A DNA stretch of 64,000 bases from Flavobacteriales bacterium UBA6772 (GTDB taxonomy: Bacteria; Bacteroidota; Bacteroidia; Flavobacteriales; Flavobacteriaceae): positions 1 to 64,000 of the forward strand of contig CAJIYW010000006.1 of NCBI GenBank assembly GCA_905181765.1, given 5' to 3'. Of this stretch, positions 8,500-17,518 are shown in pieces. Below the pieces are notes generated by a model. The model saw only the letters and a list, made by a program, of their open reading frames with translations. It was not told the origin of the DNA and did no database searches. A program made the translations under genes and the position numbers. Every line of letters starts with the position of its first letter. Position 1 is the first letter of the stretch.

Positions 8500-9813
8500 C
8501 TATGTAATTATACTTGTTGTTTTTTCATATATTCTAAATACTCGCAACCCGTAACACGCAATGTAAACAAAACATAATAATGGGAGTATGAAGGAAAAAT
8601 TTACTTCAGATACACCAACAATTTTCATATCATTTACTGCTGTTCCTCCCACATCTATAACCATTCCTTGCAGCTTTGGCATTAAAGCACCTCCAACTAT
8701 AGCCATAACCAATCCTGCTGCTCCAATTTTAGATTCTTCTTCATTTAATCCGTTAAGAGCTATTCCGTAAATCGTTGGAAACATTAAAGACATACAAAAT
8801 GAAACCCCTACTAAACTATACAAGCCATAAATGCCTTCAATGAAAATGGTAGTCAAACAAAAAACTACTGCTAACAACGCAAAGTACATTAATAATTTTC
8901 CAGCACTTATAAAACGTAACAAATAGGTACCAATGGCTCTACCAATTAAAAATACAATAAAAGCAATAAATTGATAATTAGCTGCGATATCACTTTCAAT
9001 ACCAATACCTTCTGCATATTGATAAATATAAGTCCAACACATAATTTGAGCACCCACGTAAAAAACTTGTGCAACGACACCTAGAATATATTTTTTATTT
9101 TTACCCAATGATTTAAAAGTTTCCTTAATACTTGGAATCTCTTCACTCCCTTTTACTTGGGGCATTTTGCATACAGCTATTAAAATAAAAACAACTATTA
9201 TTACTAAGCCTAGAATAACATAAGGGTCTCTTATTACAAGAAGGTCAGAAGTTCTAATTAGTATTTTTTTTGCTTCAGATAACATGCTATAATTTTCAAT
9301 ATCATCAGATTGTAATTTTTTTAGAACAAATTGTTGAGCAATTAACAACCCGGCAATCAGCCCTAAAGGATTAAACGCTTGTGCTAGGTTCAATCGTTGT
9401 GTGGCAGTTTCTGGAGCACCCATTGCAAGAATATAAGGATTTGCAGTAGTCTCTAAAAAAGCCAACCCAAATGTTAAAATGTATAATCCCAAACAAAAAA
9501 ACCAAAACTGTTCGGTAATTGCTGCAGGATAAAACAATAAAGCTCCTACAGCATATAATGCAAGTCCTATTAAAATACCTGTTTTGTATGAATATTTTCT
9601 AACAAATAATGCTGCAGGTAAAGCCATACAAAAATAGCCACCATAAAATGCCATTTGTACCCAAGCTGCTTGTGAATTAGATAATTCTAATACTTTTTTA
9701 AAAGCCTGGACCATCGGATCTGTAATTGCATTAGCAAACCCCCATAAGGCGAATAATGAAGTCACTAAAATAAAAGAGATCAACTCTTTCTTAGAAATAA
9801 TAGGTTTTTTCAT
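8500..9813 (-). CDS. fucP: FucP-type sugar:H+ symporter (MFS), copy 1
   Basis: Major facilitator superfamily permease of the L-fucose:proton symporter (FHS/FucP) group, 437 aa with 12 predicted helices. Family features include the ALWGFANAITDPMVQAF block near residue 22, the conserved PETATQRLN and the AFNPLG segment. FucP relatives import fucose, but close Bacteroidetes homologues also carry glucose, galactose, mannose or N-acetyl sugars, so the sugar is uncertain. A second highly similar copy is at 29766-31061, with a near-identical 218-bp tract (8765-8982) that suggests recent gene conversion. A strong minus-strand terminator directly upstream (9831-9860) separates it from the susCD-derived transcript. 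Confidence 0.85.
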   Translation of the reverse strand: MKKPIISKKELISFILVTSLFALWGFANAITDPMVQAFKKVLELSNSQAAWVQMAFYGGYFCMALPAALFVRKYSYKTGILIGLALYAVGALLFYPAAITEQFWFFCLGLYILTFGLAFLETTANPYILAMGAPETATQRLNLAQAFNPLGLIAGLLIAQQFVLKKLQSDDIENYSMLSEAKKILIRTSDLLVIRDPYVILGLVIIVVFILIAVCKMPQVKGSEEIPSIKETFKSLGKNKKYILGVVAQVFYVGAQIMCWTYIYQYAEGIGIESDIAANYQFIAFIVFLIGRAIGTYLLRFISAGKLLMYFALLAVVFCLTTIFIEGIYGLYSLVGVSFCMSLMFPTIYGIALNGLNEEESKIGAAGLVMAIVGGALMPKLQGMVIDVGGTAVNDMKIVGVSEVNFSFILPLLCFVYIACYGLRVFRIYEKTTSIIT

Positions 9814-9823
9814 GTTTTTAAAT

Positions 9824-9860
9824 TAAAAAAAACAAGAACAAGAATAATCTTGTTCTTGTT
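9824..9860 (-). terminator. Intrinsic terminator upstream of fucP copy 1
   Basis: A perfect 12-bp stem (AACAAGAACAAG at 9831-9842 with its complement at 9849-9860, 6-nt loop) is followed on the minus strand by eight T residues. It ends transcription coming from the susC-to-FAS1 direction before fucP. Confidence 0.85.
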
Positions 9861-9990
9861 TCAAACTCAATGTAATTCAAATAAAACAATTAACAAATTA
9901 AAGAAAGCTATATAATTGATAATTACAAAATTACTTCGACCAATAACATATTTTTTAAGACCGAAGTTTTATTTCTATATTGATTGAATA

Positions 9991-10212
9991 CTATTTTAAT
10001 GAAGTGTTTTTTTTAATTAGTAGGTTTTTTTTAAAATTTTCTATTAGATAATCTGCATATCTTAAAAATCCTAAATCAGTAAGGTACACGACATCATACA
10101 AGGGTGAAAATAATTTATACTCTCTAAAATCAGGAGACATATTTTTTATTAGTTCATATTCATTTATACTATCTGCTGGTATGAATGTTGGCAACTTTAT
10201 AATTGTCTCCAA
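9991..10212 (-). pseudogene. Internally deleted remnant of the SGNH hydrolase at 11456-12589
   Basis: The 73-codon frame encodes two separated pieces of the neighbouring SGNH enzyme joined together: IPADSINEYELIKNMSPD (residues 143-160 there) and the C-terminal LTDLGFLRYADYLIENF. DNA matches are 9930-10085 with 11373-11529, and 10092-10183 with 12073-12164. So 543 bp (181 codons, including the catalytic Ser block) are missing, replaced by 6 bp, with the frame kept. The 5' part before residue 143 is also gone and the only start is a TTG. The matching 3' flank shows this was a segmental duplication bracketing the FAS1 gene, not a chance similarity. No enzymatic function is expected. Confidence 0.85.
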
Positions 10213-10252
10213 AGGTGATTAGTGCTCTTAAAAAGTATGATAATTAATATAT

Positions 10253-11233
10253 TTATAGTTTTGGTAACATTACATTGTCAATGACATGAATAACCCCATT
10301 GTATGCTTGGATATCAGCAGCTATTATATTTGCAGTTCTACTATTCAAATCAACTAGTTGTGGCCCAGTACCAACAGAAATAGTTAAATCATCACCGATT
10401 GTTGTAATTAACATACCATTGAATAAATCTTCAGATCTAACATTTGCCTCAGCAACTACATGGGTGCCTAGAGTTGATTCAAGAGTAGCTGTATCAATAT
10501 CATTTAATGATTCCACACCAAGTTCAGAAAATAATGAACTAAATGCTTCATTCGTTGGCGCAAACACTGTAAAGGGGGCAGGTTCAGTTGTTGTTGATAA
10601 TATTGAAACGAAATCCTCACTTAAATCATCCCTTGTAAGAGCTGCAACTAAAGTTTCAAAACCAGGATTTGCAGTAGCGAATGTTACTACAGTTGGGAGT
10701 TCTATTAAAGCATCGACTACATGCATAACACCATTTGAAGCAGCTATATCTGGATTAAGGACAGTTGAAACACCATTAAAAACAACACCGTTATTAGTTG
10801 AGAAATACATACTAAGAAAATTCCCATCTGTATTTGTGGCATTTGTTGATGTGTATCCACTAACAGCCGCAGCAAGATCAGAAGATTTTACTGTACCACT
10901 AATAACATGGTTTAGCAGAATTTTTCTGAGTATATCTGTAGGTACTTCATCTATTGAAGTGAATCCATTTTTACCTAAAAAAATTTCGAATGCAAAATTA
11001 TTTGGTGCAAGAACAGTATAGTTACCGCTATTTAAAAGACTTAGTAAGTTTCCATCGGCAGCGCTTAGTGCAGCAGTCAAATTGCTCAGATCAATATTAT
11101 TTGCAGCGAATTCTGCAATAGTTGATAGCGGTAAGGGATAGCTTTCATTATTATCATCGACATCACATGACAAAAAAAACAAGCTCATAAGCAATGCCAA
11201 TGATAATTTGTAAAATTTTAAAGAAATATTCAT
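10253..11233 (-). CDS. Fasciclin (FAS1) domain lipoprotein
   Basis: Lipoprotein (lipobox FFLSC, Cys23) with two FAS1 domains, at about 35-175 and 178-325. Both show the FAS1 landmarks: TVLAPNNFAF and FTVFAPTNEAF in the H1 box, and the H2-like VMHVVDALI and VIHVIDNVM. FAS1 domains mediate adhesion or carbohydrate/protein binding on the cell surface. It is the last intact gene of the susC-susD-ASPIC-SGNH series and is flanked by direct repeats derived from the SGNH gene (9930-10085 and 11373-11529), which suggests it was captured or rearranged by a duplication. Its specific ligand is unknown. Confidence 0.88.
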   Translation of the reverse strand: MNISLKFYKLSLALLMSLFFLSCDVDDNNESYPLPLSTIAEFAANNIDLSNLTAALSAADGNLLSLLNSGNYTVLAPNNFAFEIFLGKNGFTSIDEVPTDILRKILLNHVISGTVKSSDLAAAVSGYTSTNATNTDGNFLSMYFSTNNGVVFNGVSTVLNPDIAASNGVMHVVDALIELPTVVTFATANPGFETLVAALTRDDLSEDFVSILSTTTEPAPFTVFAPTNEAFSSLFSELGVESLNDIDTATLESTLGTHVVAEANVRSEDLFNGMLITTIGDDLTISVGTGPQLVDLNSRTANIIAADIQAYNGVIHVIDNVMLPKL

Positions 11234-11455
11234 TTTTTTAGTTTTGAGGATTAATTAAGTTAAATAATAAAAAAATAAAAAGGGTAGTTTGATCACTCCT
11301 CTTTCATTAAATATAAACTAATAGAAGAAAATTATTCTAAGCTTAATATACTGTAATGATTCATGTTTATTTAATTACTTCGACCAATAACATTTTTTTT
11401 AAGACAGAAGTTTTATTTCTATATTGATTGAGTACTATTTTAATGAAGTATTCCT

Positions 11456-12589
11456 TTAATTAATGAGTTTTTTTTTAAAATTTTCTATTAGATAATCTGC
11501 ATATCTTAAAAATCCTAAATCAGTAAGGTGCACTCCGTCTACAGTTCCCTCATTATCTGATAAAAAGTCCTTATTGTCTTTGATATAAAAAATATTTGGA
11601 GTGCCTCTTTTTATAATTTTATCAAACTCATTTTTGAGTGCTTCATTTTCCTGAATCAATGTGGTTTCTATAGTTTGATCTAAAAAAGCCGTTGTATACA
11701 TCATGTTTTCCACTAAAACTATTGGTGTGAGCGGGTGCTTAGTTCTAATCATATCCACCAATGGTCTAACTCTCTCTCTAACCTGTTCAGAATCCATATT
11801 TTGCAAGCATTCTATCACATAAAAACTGGCATCAATATCTGATATGAGCTCTACAATAGGAGTTTCCATTCGTCCATTTCCGCTAAATCCATAATTTATA
11901 CAGTCCACATCCAATTTTCTGGATATAATGTTAGTATGAGCCATTCCAGGACGGGACGCACACCCACCTTGTGTAATACTTGTTCCGTAAAAAACAATCG
12001 GTTTTACAGGATTGGGACTTGCTTTATTAATTAGGGCATTATTATCAATTCCTATTTCTAATTTTGTAACGCCATCATACAAGGGTAAAAATAATTTATA
12101 CTCTCTAAAGTCAGGAGACATGTTTTTTATGAGTTCATATTCATTTATACTATCTGCTGGTATGGATTTATTTTGATATGTCTTAAGTCCCACAAGAGCT
12201 CCTGCTGTAGTTACATATCTCCATTTATTGTTATACTTTGTATATAAATCTATTCCTTTAATACCAGTAGATGCCATATGAGGCATATCCAAATCATTTA
12301 AAACAGTCCATTTTAAATTAATACTTGTCGAATTTGAGTGAAATCGTACCGTTATTCCTGCTGATGCTTTTGATAAATCCCAAACAGGTTCTCTTACTTT
12401 TTCTTTATACGAAATAGGCAACCTATCGTAAGGGCTTTCTTTTAAAGAATCTGCAATAGCTGTTCCTTCAATCAAAAAGTGTTCTCTACCGTAGTAGATG
12501 ACCGTAGAATCTGTTTTAATCGTTTCTATTTGCTGAGAAAAGGACAAAACAGAAAAACTACTAATTAGAACTAGTAAAAAATACTTCAT
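11456..12589 (-). CDS. SGNH/GDSL hydrolase with SGNH N-terminal domain
   Basis: Secreted SGNH hydrolase of 377 aa. A signal peptide covers about 1-19 (SVLSFSQQ). A beta-rich SGNH N-terminal domain lies at about 60-180 (DLSKASAGITVRFHSNSTSI), then a GDSL-type hydrolase domain from 197 with YGTSITQGG (Ser204). The SGxGR-like block II is GFSGNGRME, and the end carries DGVHLTDLGF with the Asp/His pair. This is the parent sequence of the deleted copy at 9991-10212. It starts 9 bp after the ASPIC/VCBS gene, so they are co-transcribed. Substrate is unknown, probably an acylated glycan. Confidence 0.85.
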   Translation of the reverse strand: MKYFLLVLISSFSVLSFSQQIETIKTDSTVIYYGREHFLIEGTAIADSLKESPYDRLPISYKEKVREPVWDLSKASAGITVRFHSNSTSINLKWTVLNDLDMPHMASTGIKGIDLYTKYNNKWRYVTTAGALVGLKTYQNKSIPADSINEYELIKNMSPDFREYKLFLPLYDGVTKLEIGIDNNALINKASPNPVKPIVFYGTSITQGGCASRPGMAHTNIISRKLDVDCINYGFSGNGRMETPIVELISDIDASFYVIECLQNMDSEQVRERVRPLVDMIRTKHPLTPIVLVENMMYTTAFLDQTIETTLIQENEALKNEFDKIIKRGTPNIFYIKDNKDFLSDNEGTVDGVHLTDLGFLRYADYLIENFKKKLIN

Positions 12590-12598
12590 AGCTTTTAT

Positions 12599-15500
12599 TT
12601 ATTTTATGGTAAAACATTGTAGATTATCATTATTATTAGCAACCAATATTTTTTTCTGTTTCTTATTCGAAATCATAACTATTTTTTTCGCATTACGATT
12701 TGCAAAAAAACCACTCTCTTTATTGTTCAGTACTGAGAAATTTCCCGCTCCATCTCCCAACATCAAAAGTCCGGTACCAGCGTCATTTCTTGGAGTTTCA
12801 ATTTCTGAAGCAAATAGATTGCCCACTGTTAATATATCTAAATCACCATCTTTGTTAAAATCGGATATCATGATATCGTTTATATTTGAAAATTGAGCTT
12901 GAATTGGTAATGGAGTTCTTTTAAAACGTCCGTTACCTAAATTTTCTATATAAGAAGAAGCAAATGTTATAGCCTTGTAATGAAGTGAATTTTGCAAGTT
13001 TTCATCACCATATACTTGCTCAATTTCAAGTGCTGCAAAAACATCGTACTTTCCTATTTTATCTTTTAAACCAGGTATTTGCTCTGATGAACACGAAAAA
13101 CCTCTTAAAGGAAAATGTTTGTTGCCTTGGTAGTATCCCAAAACAATATCATTGCTTCCATTACTGTCAAAGTCATTATAGTAGATATCAAAAGGTTTTT
13201 CTTTAGATGTTTTGTACTTATAATTAAGACCTAAATTACCTGCTATAAAATCGAGGTCACCGTCCTTGTCAAAATCTCCTTTCTCTATACTAAACCACCA
13301 TCCTGTTTCATTTTCTAAATCAGTGGCAACAACTTTATTTAAGACACCGTTATCATTTCTAAAAAAAGTAATTGGCATCCATTCTCCAACCAAAGTTAGA
13401 TCAGTATCACCATCACCGTCATAATCATTCCAAACTGCATCGGTAACCATACCAATACCATTCAACTCTTTAGCCAACGTTTGTGTAGCATTTACTAGTT
13501 GTCCATTTTCATTTTTCAATAACATGCTGTTTGCTGGCAATGGATATTGGTGAGGGGTGTGCCTTCCGCCTATAAAAAGATCCATATCTCCATCATTGTC
13601 ATAATCTGAGGCTTTGACAATGGAACCACTGTTTCGATTTAATTGAAGAATCGCTGCTTTTGAAAAATTACCTGCACCATCGTTTAAGTAAAGTCGATCT
13701 GCATAATGAACATCATTTGATGGGTATTCATTGCCGCCACTGACTACATATAAATCCTGAAACCCATCATTATTAATATCTACAAAAAGTGCATCTACAT
13801 CCTCATAAGGATTTTCTTTTTCCCAAAAAACAGCACTATTATCAGAAAAACTACCATCCATTTTTTGAATATATAAGTGCCCACGGTATCCACTTGCTCC
13901 GCCTAAATAGAGATCTTCCAAACCATCGTTATTTACATCTCCTGCTGCCATAGCAGGCCCTATTTGCGAAAGTTTATGTGGTAGTAATACCTGATATTTA
14001 TAATCGTTAAATGAATTTTCAGTATGTTTAAAATTCAAATCAAATGATTTCGAACTATTAGTAAAAAGAACATCACCCTTTTTAATTCTGCCGGTATCTG
14101 ACGGTTCTGAAGCAGTATTTATTGCTATTTGAATCGTTTGATTAACAGTAAGGTTTCTTTTTACTGTTTTCATTTGATTTGGCCATGTGACCACAATACT
14201 ATCTACTTTTGTAGCATTATTTACTCCAAAATGCACAAAAGACTCACTTGTAGAATAGATTCCCCGAACATTCGTGGTTTCATGTGTTTGAATTTCATTT
14301 CCTAAATATAGATTCGTTCTAGTCCCTAAGACAGGTTTATGCGCCTTATCAATGAGTTCTAACCTAATAAAATTACTATTTGAGAAAGTTTCTGAATTGT
14401 TTCGATATACAAATGCTTCACTGTTAATATTATTAACGATTATATCTAAATCCCCGTCATTATCCAAATCAGCATAGGCAGACCCGTTAGAAAAGGATTC
14501 TTGATTCAATCCCCAATCATCCATCACTTTTTGGAACTCTAAGTTGCCATTGTTCTTAAATACATAATTTTTTAAAGGCTGAGATGGCATTAATGACGTG
14601 ACATCCTCTAAATTTAAAATATCAAAAAGACTCGTAATATTGCCGCCATCAGGATATTTCTGTAACCAATCGTATCTAGTTTTATCAATAAAACGAGCTA
14701 CATTCTTATCTGCATCTGTATTGCGGATGTCATAAAGCAGTCCATTAGTAATATAAGTATCTTTAAGTCCATCATTATTGAAATCGGCAATTAGATTTGA
14801 CCAGCTCCAATCGGTTGCTGCCATTCCTGTTAATTGAGCTACATTGCTAAATGTTGAATTTCCATTATTCAGCTGCACTGAATTATACATGTATTGATAA
14901 TGACCACCATCATCAATTACTTGCTGAAATCGTTTTGGATTCATTCCACTCATATTAGACTTAGAACGAAAATTATCTTCAGCAACCATATCAACTGCAA
15001 AAATATCTAATAGTGCGTCGTTATTAATATCGGCTACATCTACTCCCATGCTGTAATAGGACATATGACCTACTGCTGTATCAATACTATTTGTAAACGT
15101 ACCGTCTTGATTGTTAATAAATAAAAAGTCTGGAGCATAAAAATCATTAGTTACGTAAAGATCCGTCCAACCGTCATTATTAATATCACTTGCAGATACT
15201 CCGTTAGGAAAACCTGTATATTTTATACCTGCTTTTTCACTCACTTCAATAAATGAGTTTTTACCTGTATTTTTGAATAATTTTAAATGGTATTCTGGTT
15301 TTAAAAGGGTGGTACCAGAAAAATTTGAATAGCCTCCAGGATTTGGAGGTTGCGTTAATAAGAAGAGGTCTAGAAACCCATCTTTATCATAATCTAAGAA
15401 GGTAGCGTGTCTTGTTCTCTGAGAATCGTCAACGCCAAATAATTTTGCGGACTCTACAAAAGTGCCGTCTCCATTATTTATATATAATAAGTTTGCTCGC

Positions 15501-15955
15501 AAGTCGGGTTTATCATCATAGAGTTCTCTACTCACATAAACATCTTGATATCCGTCATTATTCACGTCTGCAACAGTAACTCCTGTTGACCAACCGCCGT
15601 CATCAATAATTCCGGCAGTACTTGTAATGTCTTTGAAAGTAAGGTTTCCTTGGTTCAAATATAATTTATCTGACACCAAATTTCCTGCAAAATAAAGATC
15701 CTGAAGTCCATCATTATTGAAATCACCAACCCCAACACCCGCTCCTCCATAAAAATTAGCGTACAATAGAATGTTACTTTCTTTAGTGTCCTTTATCTTG
15801 TTGTTAAAATTAATGTTTGTAGAAGAAGAATTCAGTAGTGTAAAGCGTTTTTGATCTGATTTCGAAGAAGAATTTCTAATAGCCAACAATAACACACATA
15901 AAAAAAGCGCACTAATTATGAACCAAAAAACATATAATTTGACTGATTTTTTCAT
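12599..15955 (-). CDS. VCBS/FG-GAP repeat protein with ASPIC/UnbV domain (CRTAC1-like)
   Basis: Large secreted or surface protein of about 1118 aa. An N-terminal hydrophobic anchor (about residues 6-26) is followed by many FG-GAP/VCBS repeats, each with a calcium-binding-type Asp-rich motif such as DFNNDGLQDLYF, DVNNDGYQDVYV and DYDNDGDMDLF. An ASPIC/UnbV segment lies in the middle, around residues 540-610 (RLELIDKAHKP to VDSIVVTWPNQ). A TTG at 15961 could start two codons earlier, but the ATG at 15955 gives the better signal sequence. Such proteins often follow susCD in flavobacterial loci and probably bind glycan or calcium at the surface. A perfect terminator hairpin separates it from susD. 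Confidence 0.85.
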   Translation of the reverse strand: MKKSVKLYVFWFIISALFLCVLLLAIRNSSSKSDQKRFTLLNSSSTNINFNNKIKDTKESNILLYANFYGGAGVGVGDFNNDGLQDLYFAGNLVSDKLYLNQGNLTFKDITSTAGIIDDGGWSTGVTVADVNNDGYQDVYVSRELYDDKPDLRANLLYINNGDGTFVESAKLFGVDDSQRTRHATFLDYDKDGFLDLFLLTQPPNPGGYSNFSGTTLLKPEYHLKLFKNTGKNSFIEVSEKAGIKYTGFPNGVSASDINNDGWTDLYVTNDFYAPDFLFINNQDGTFTNSIDTAVGHMSYYSMGVDVADINNDALLDIFAVDMVAEDNFRSKSNMSGMNPKRFQQVIDDGGHYQYMYNSVQLNNGNSTFSNVAQLTGMAATDWSWSNLIADFNNDGLKDTYITNGLLYDIRNTDADKNVARFIDKTRYDWLQKYPDGGNITSLFDILNLEDVTSLMPSQPLKNYVFKNNGNLEFQKVMDDWGLNQESFSNGSAYADLDNDGDLDIIVNNINSEAFVYRNNSETFSNSNFIRLELIDKAHKPVLGTRTNLYLGNEIQTHETTNVRGIYSTSESFVHFGVNNATKVDSIVVTWPNQMKTVKRNLTVNQTIQIAINTASEPSDTGRIKKGDVLFTNSSKSFDLNFKHTENSFNDYKYQVLLPHKLSQIGPAMAAGDVNNDGLEDLYLGGASGYRGHLYIQKMDGSFSDNSAVFWEKENPYEDVDALFVDINNDGFQDLYVVSGGNEYPSNDVHYADRLYLNDGAGNFSKAAILQLNRNSGSIVKASDYDNDGDMDLFIGGRHTPHQYPLPANSMLLKNENGQLVNATQTLAKELNGIGMVTDAVWNDYDGDGDTDLTLVGEWMPITFFRNDNGVLNKVVATDLENETGWWFSIEKGDFDKDGDLDFIAGNLGLNYKYKTSKEKPFDIYYNDFDSNGSNDIVLGYYQGNKHFPLRGFSCSSEQIPGLKDKIGKYDVFAALEIEQVYGDENLQNSLHYKAITFASSYIENLGNGRFKRTPLPIQAQFSNINDIMISDFNKDGDLDILTVGNLFASEIETPRNDAGTGLLMLGDGAGNFSVLNNKESGFFANRNAKKIVMISNKKQKKILVANNNDNLQCFTIK

Positions 15956-15964
15956 ACACAAATT

Positions 15965-16004
15965 TAATAAAAAAAATAAAGGAGAGTTAGACTCTCCTTT
16001 ATTT
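15965..16004 (-). terminator. Intrinsic terminator or attenuator between susD and ASPIC gene
   Basis: A perfect 14-bp stem (AAATAAAGGAGAGT at 15974-15987, 3-nt loop, complement 15991-16004) is followed on the minus strand by a T-rich run. It lies inside the susC-to-FAS1 gene series, so it probably lowers expression of the downstream genes relative to susCD. Confidence 0.8.
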
Positions 16005-16032
16005 AAATAATTTCATTAAAATATAACTTTAA

Positions 16033-17512
16033 TTAGTTTACATCCCACCAAACTCTTGTAATTTGATTATTTGGTCCTTGAGCTTGCAACACAGCATTAA
16101 AATTATCAGCATTTACAGAACCTTCAGTAGAAGGATACATTAACCTTCTTGGTATTGCTCCGTTTGTCAGCAGTACCTGGGAATGTGGTCCTCCCCACCA
16201 AAAGCTTGAAGTTCTGGATATCCTGATCTTCTAAAGTTTGAAAATGATTCAAAGAAATCAAAGAAAGATGCAGCCCAGTATTGTTCTCCAATCATTCTTT
16301 CTCCCTCTGAGAAGCATCATATGGATTTGCAGTAAGATAATCGTCAATAGTAGAATTATCTACAGTCAATGATGCATCATAATGCGATCCCCATATTTGC
16401 ATATTAGCTCTAACACCGTCATTATATTTAGTTTCAGCCGTTGAGTGATTTCCAGCTGATGCTGCAAATTCCGCTTCTAATAAGGCAGTTTGAGCATACG
16501 ATAGAAATACCCATGGAGAATCAAGTTTCGTAATCGCAGGATTCACTCTCGCGTAACTAGCTGTAGTTTCACCATAAATAGACAAAAGCTTGTCTTTTTC
16601 TAGGCCAAAACGATTTCCTGCTGCAGGACCAGCAGGGTCTGCAAGGATATTAAGACGAGGATCATTGTTGATAGCTAACCAGTCATACAATGTGGCTCCT
16701 ATTCGTGCATTACTATATCTTGGTTGATAAATTCCCCAAGCATTTCTGTTAAGATTAGTAGGGCCATCTGTATGAGTCATAAAAGCAGTATCATCACTAG
16801 AGGACATCGTGCCACCATTTATAGCTTTTTGTGCCCAAGCATTTGAAGCAGATGGATCTACGTTTTTAATTCGCATAGCTAAACGTAGCATTAATGAATT
16901 TCCGAATTTTTTCCATTTATTAGTATCTCCATTGAAAACTAAATCTGCACCGCCAAGCGTGCTTGATCCACCTATTTGAGCTATGCCTTCCTCAAGTTCA
17001 TTCAACATGTCCATATAAATCGCTTGGTCATCATCATATGCTGGTCGAACAACACCGTCTAAGAAACCTCTTCCAGCTTGGAAGTAAGGTGTATCTCCAT
17101 ACTGATCCACTATTGTATGGAAAATATATGCTTTCCAAATTCTTGCAATTCCCATTTCAGTTCCCACATTTCCTTCGTTCTCCAACTGAGCAATAATATC
17201 AACAACAGACTTAATTGTAGTTGTATATGCAACTATCCACCAAGCAACCTGAAGATCTTCACGAGTCGTATATATGCTCGATTGTGGAAAATCTGTATCT
17301 ATTACTTGTTGAGTTAGTTGTCCTGCACAAAGTATATTTGTGTAAGAATGTTCAAATTCATCACCTGCTGATTTTAAAAACAAATAAGCAAATTTCGGAT
17401 TTAACTCTAATTCTGTACTTGCTGTTGGATTTACGTTAAGATCCTCAAAGCCATTATCACATGACACCATTGTCATTGATATTACTATAAATAAAATTAT
17501 TATTTTTTTCAT
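16033..17512 (-). pseudogene. SusD/RagB-like glycan-binding lipoprotein, two frameshifts
   Basis: SusD-like outer-membrane glycan-binding lipoprotein (SusD-like_2 type): lipobox near MVSCDNGF, then NVNPTASTELELNPKF, IARIWKAYIFHTIVDQYGDTPY and KKFGNSLMLRLAMRI. The first frame stops at 16292. The protein continues in a second frame (MIGEQYWAASFF ... NFRRSGYPELQAF) and then a third (LLTNGAIPRRLMYP ... TRVWWDVN, stop at 16033). One base gained at the GGG run (plus strand 16304-16306) and one at the AAAA run (16200-16203) would restore a 493-aa protein ending normally. It follows susC by 6 bp. The lesions may be sequencing errors or real decay; if real, glycan capture by this pair is lost. Confidence 0.85.
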
Positions 17513-17518
17513 CTTGAT

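Noticed and set aside
10299..11021. A 240-codon plus-strand frame opposite the FAS1 gene
   Set aside because: It is the antisense shadow of a clear lipoprotein with two FAS1 domains, has no signal or known motif, and its existence follows from codon bias.
12606..13206. Plus-strand frames opposite the ASPIC/VCBS gene
   Set aside because: They are shadows of the repeat-rich gene, without start context or motifs.
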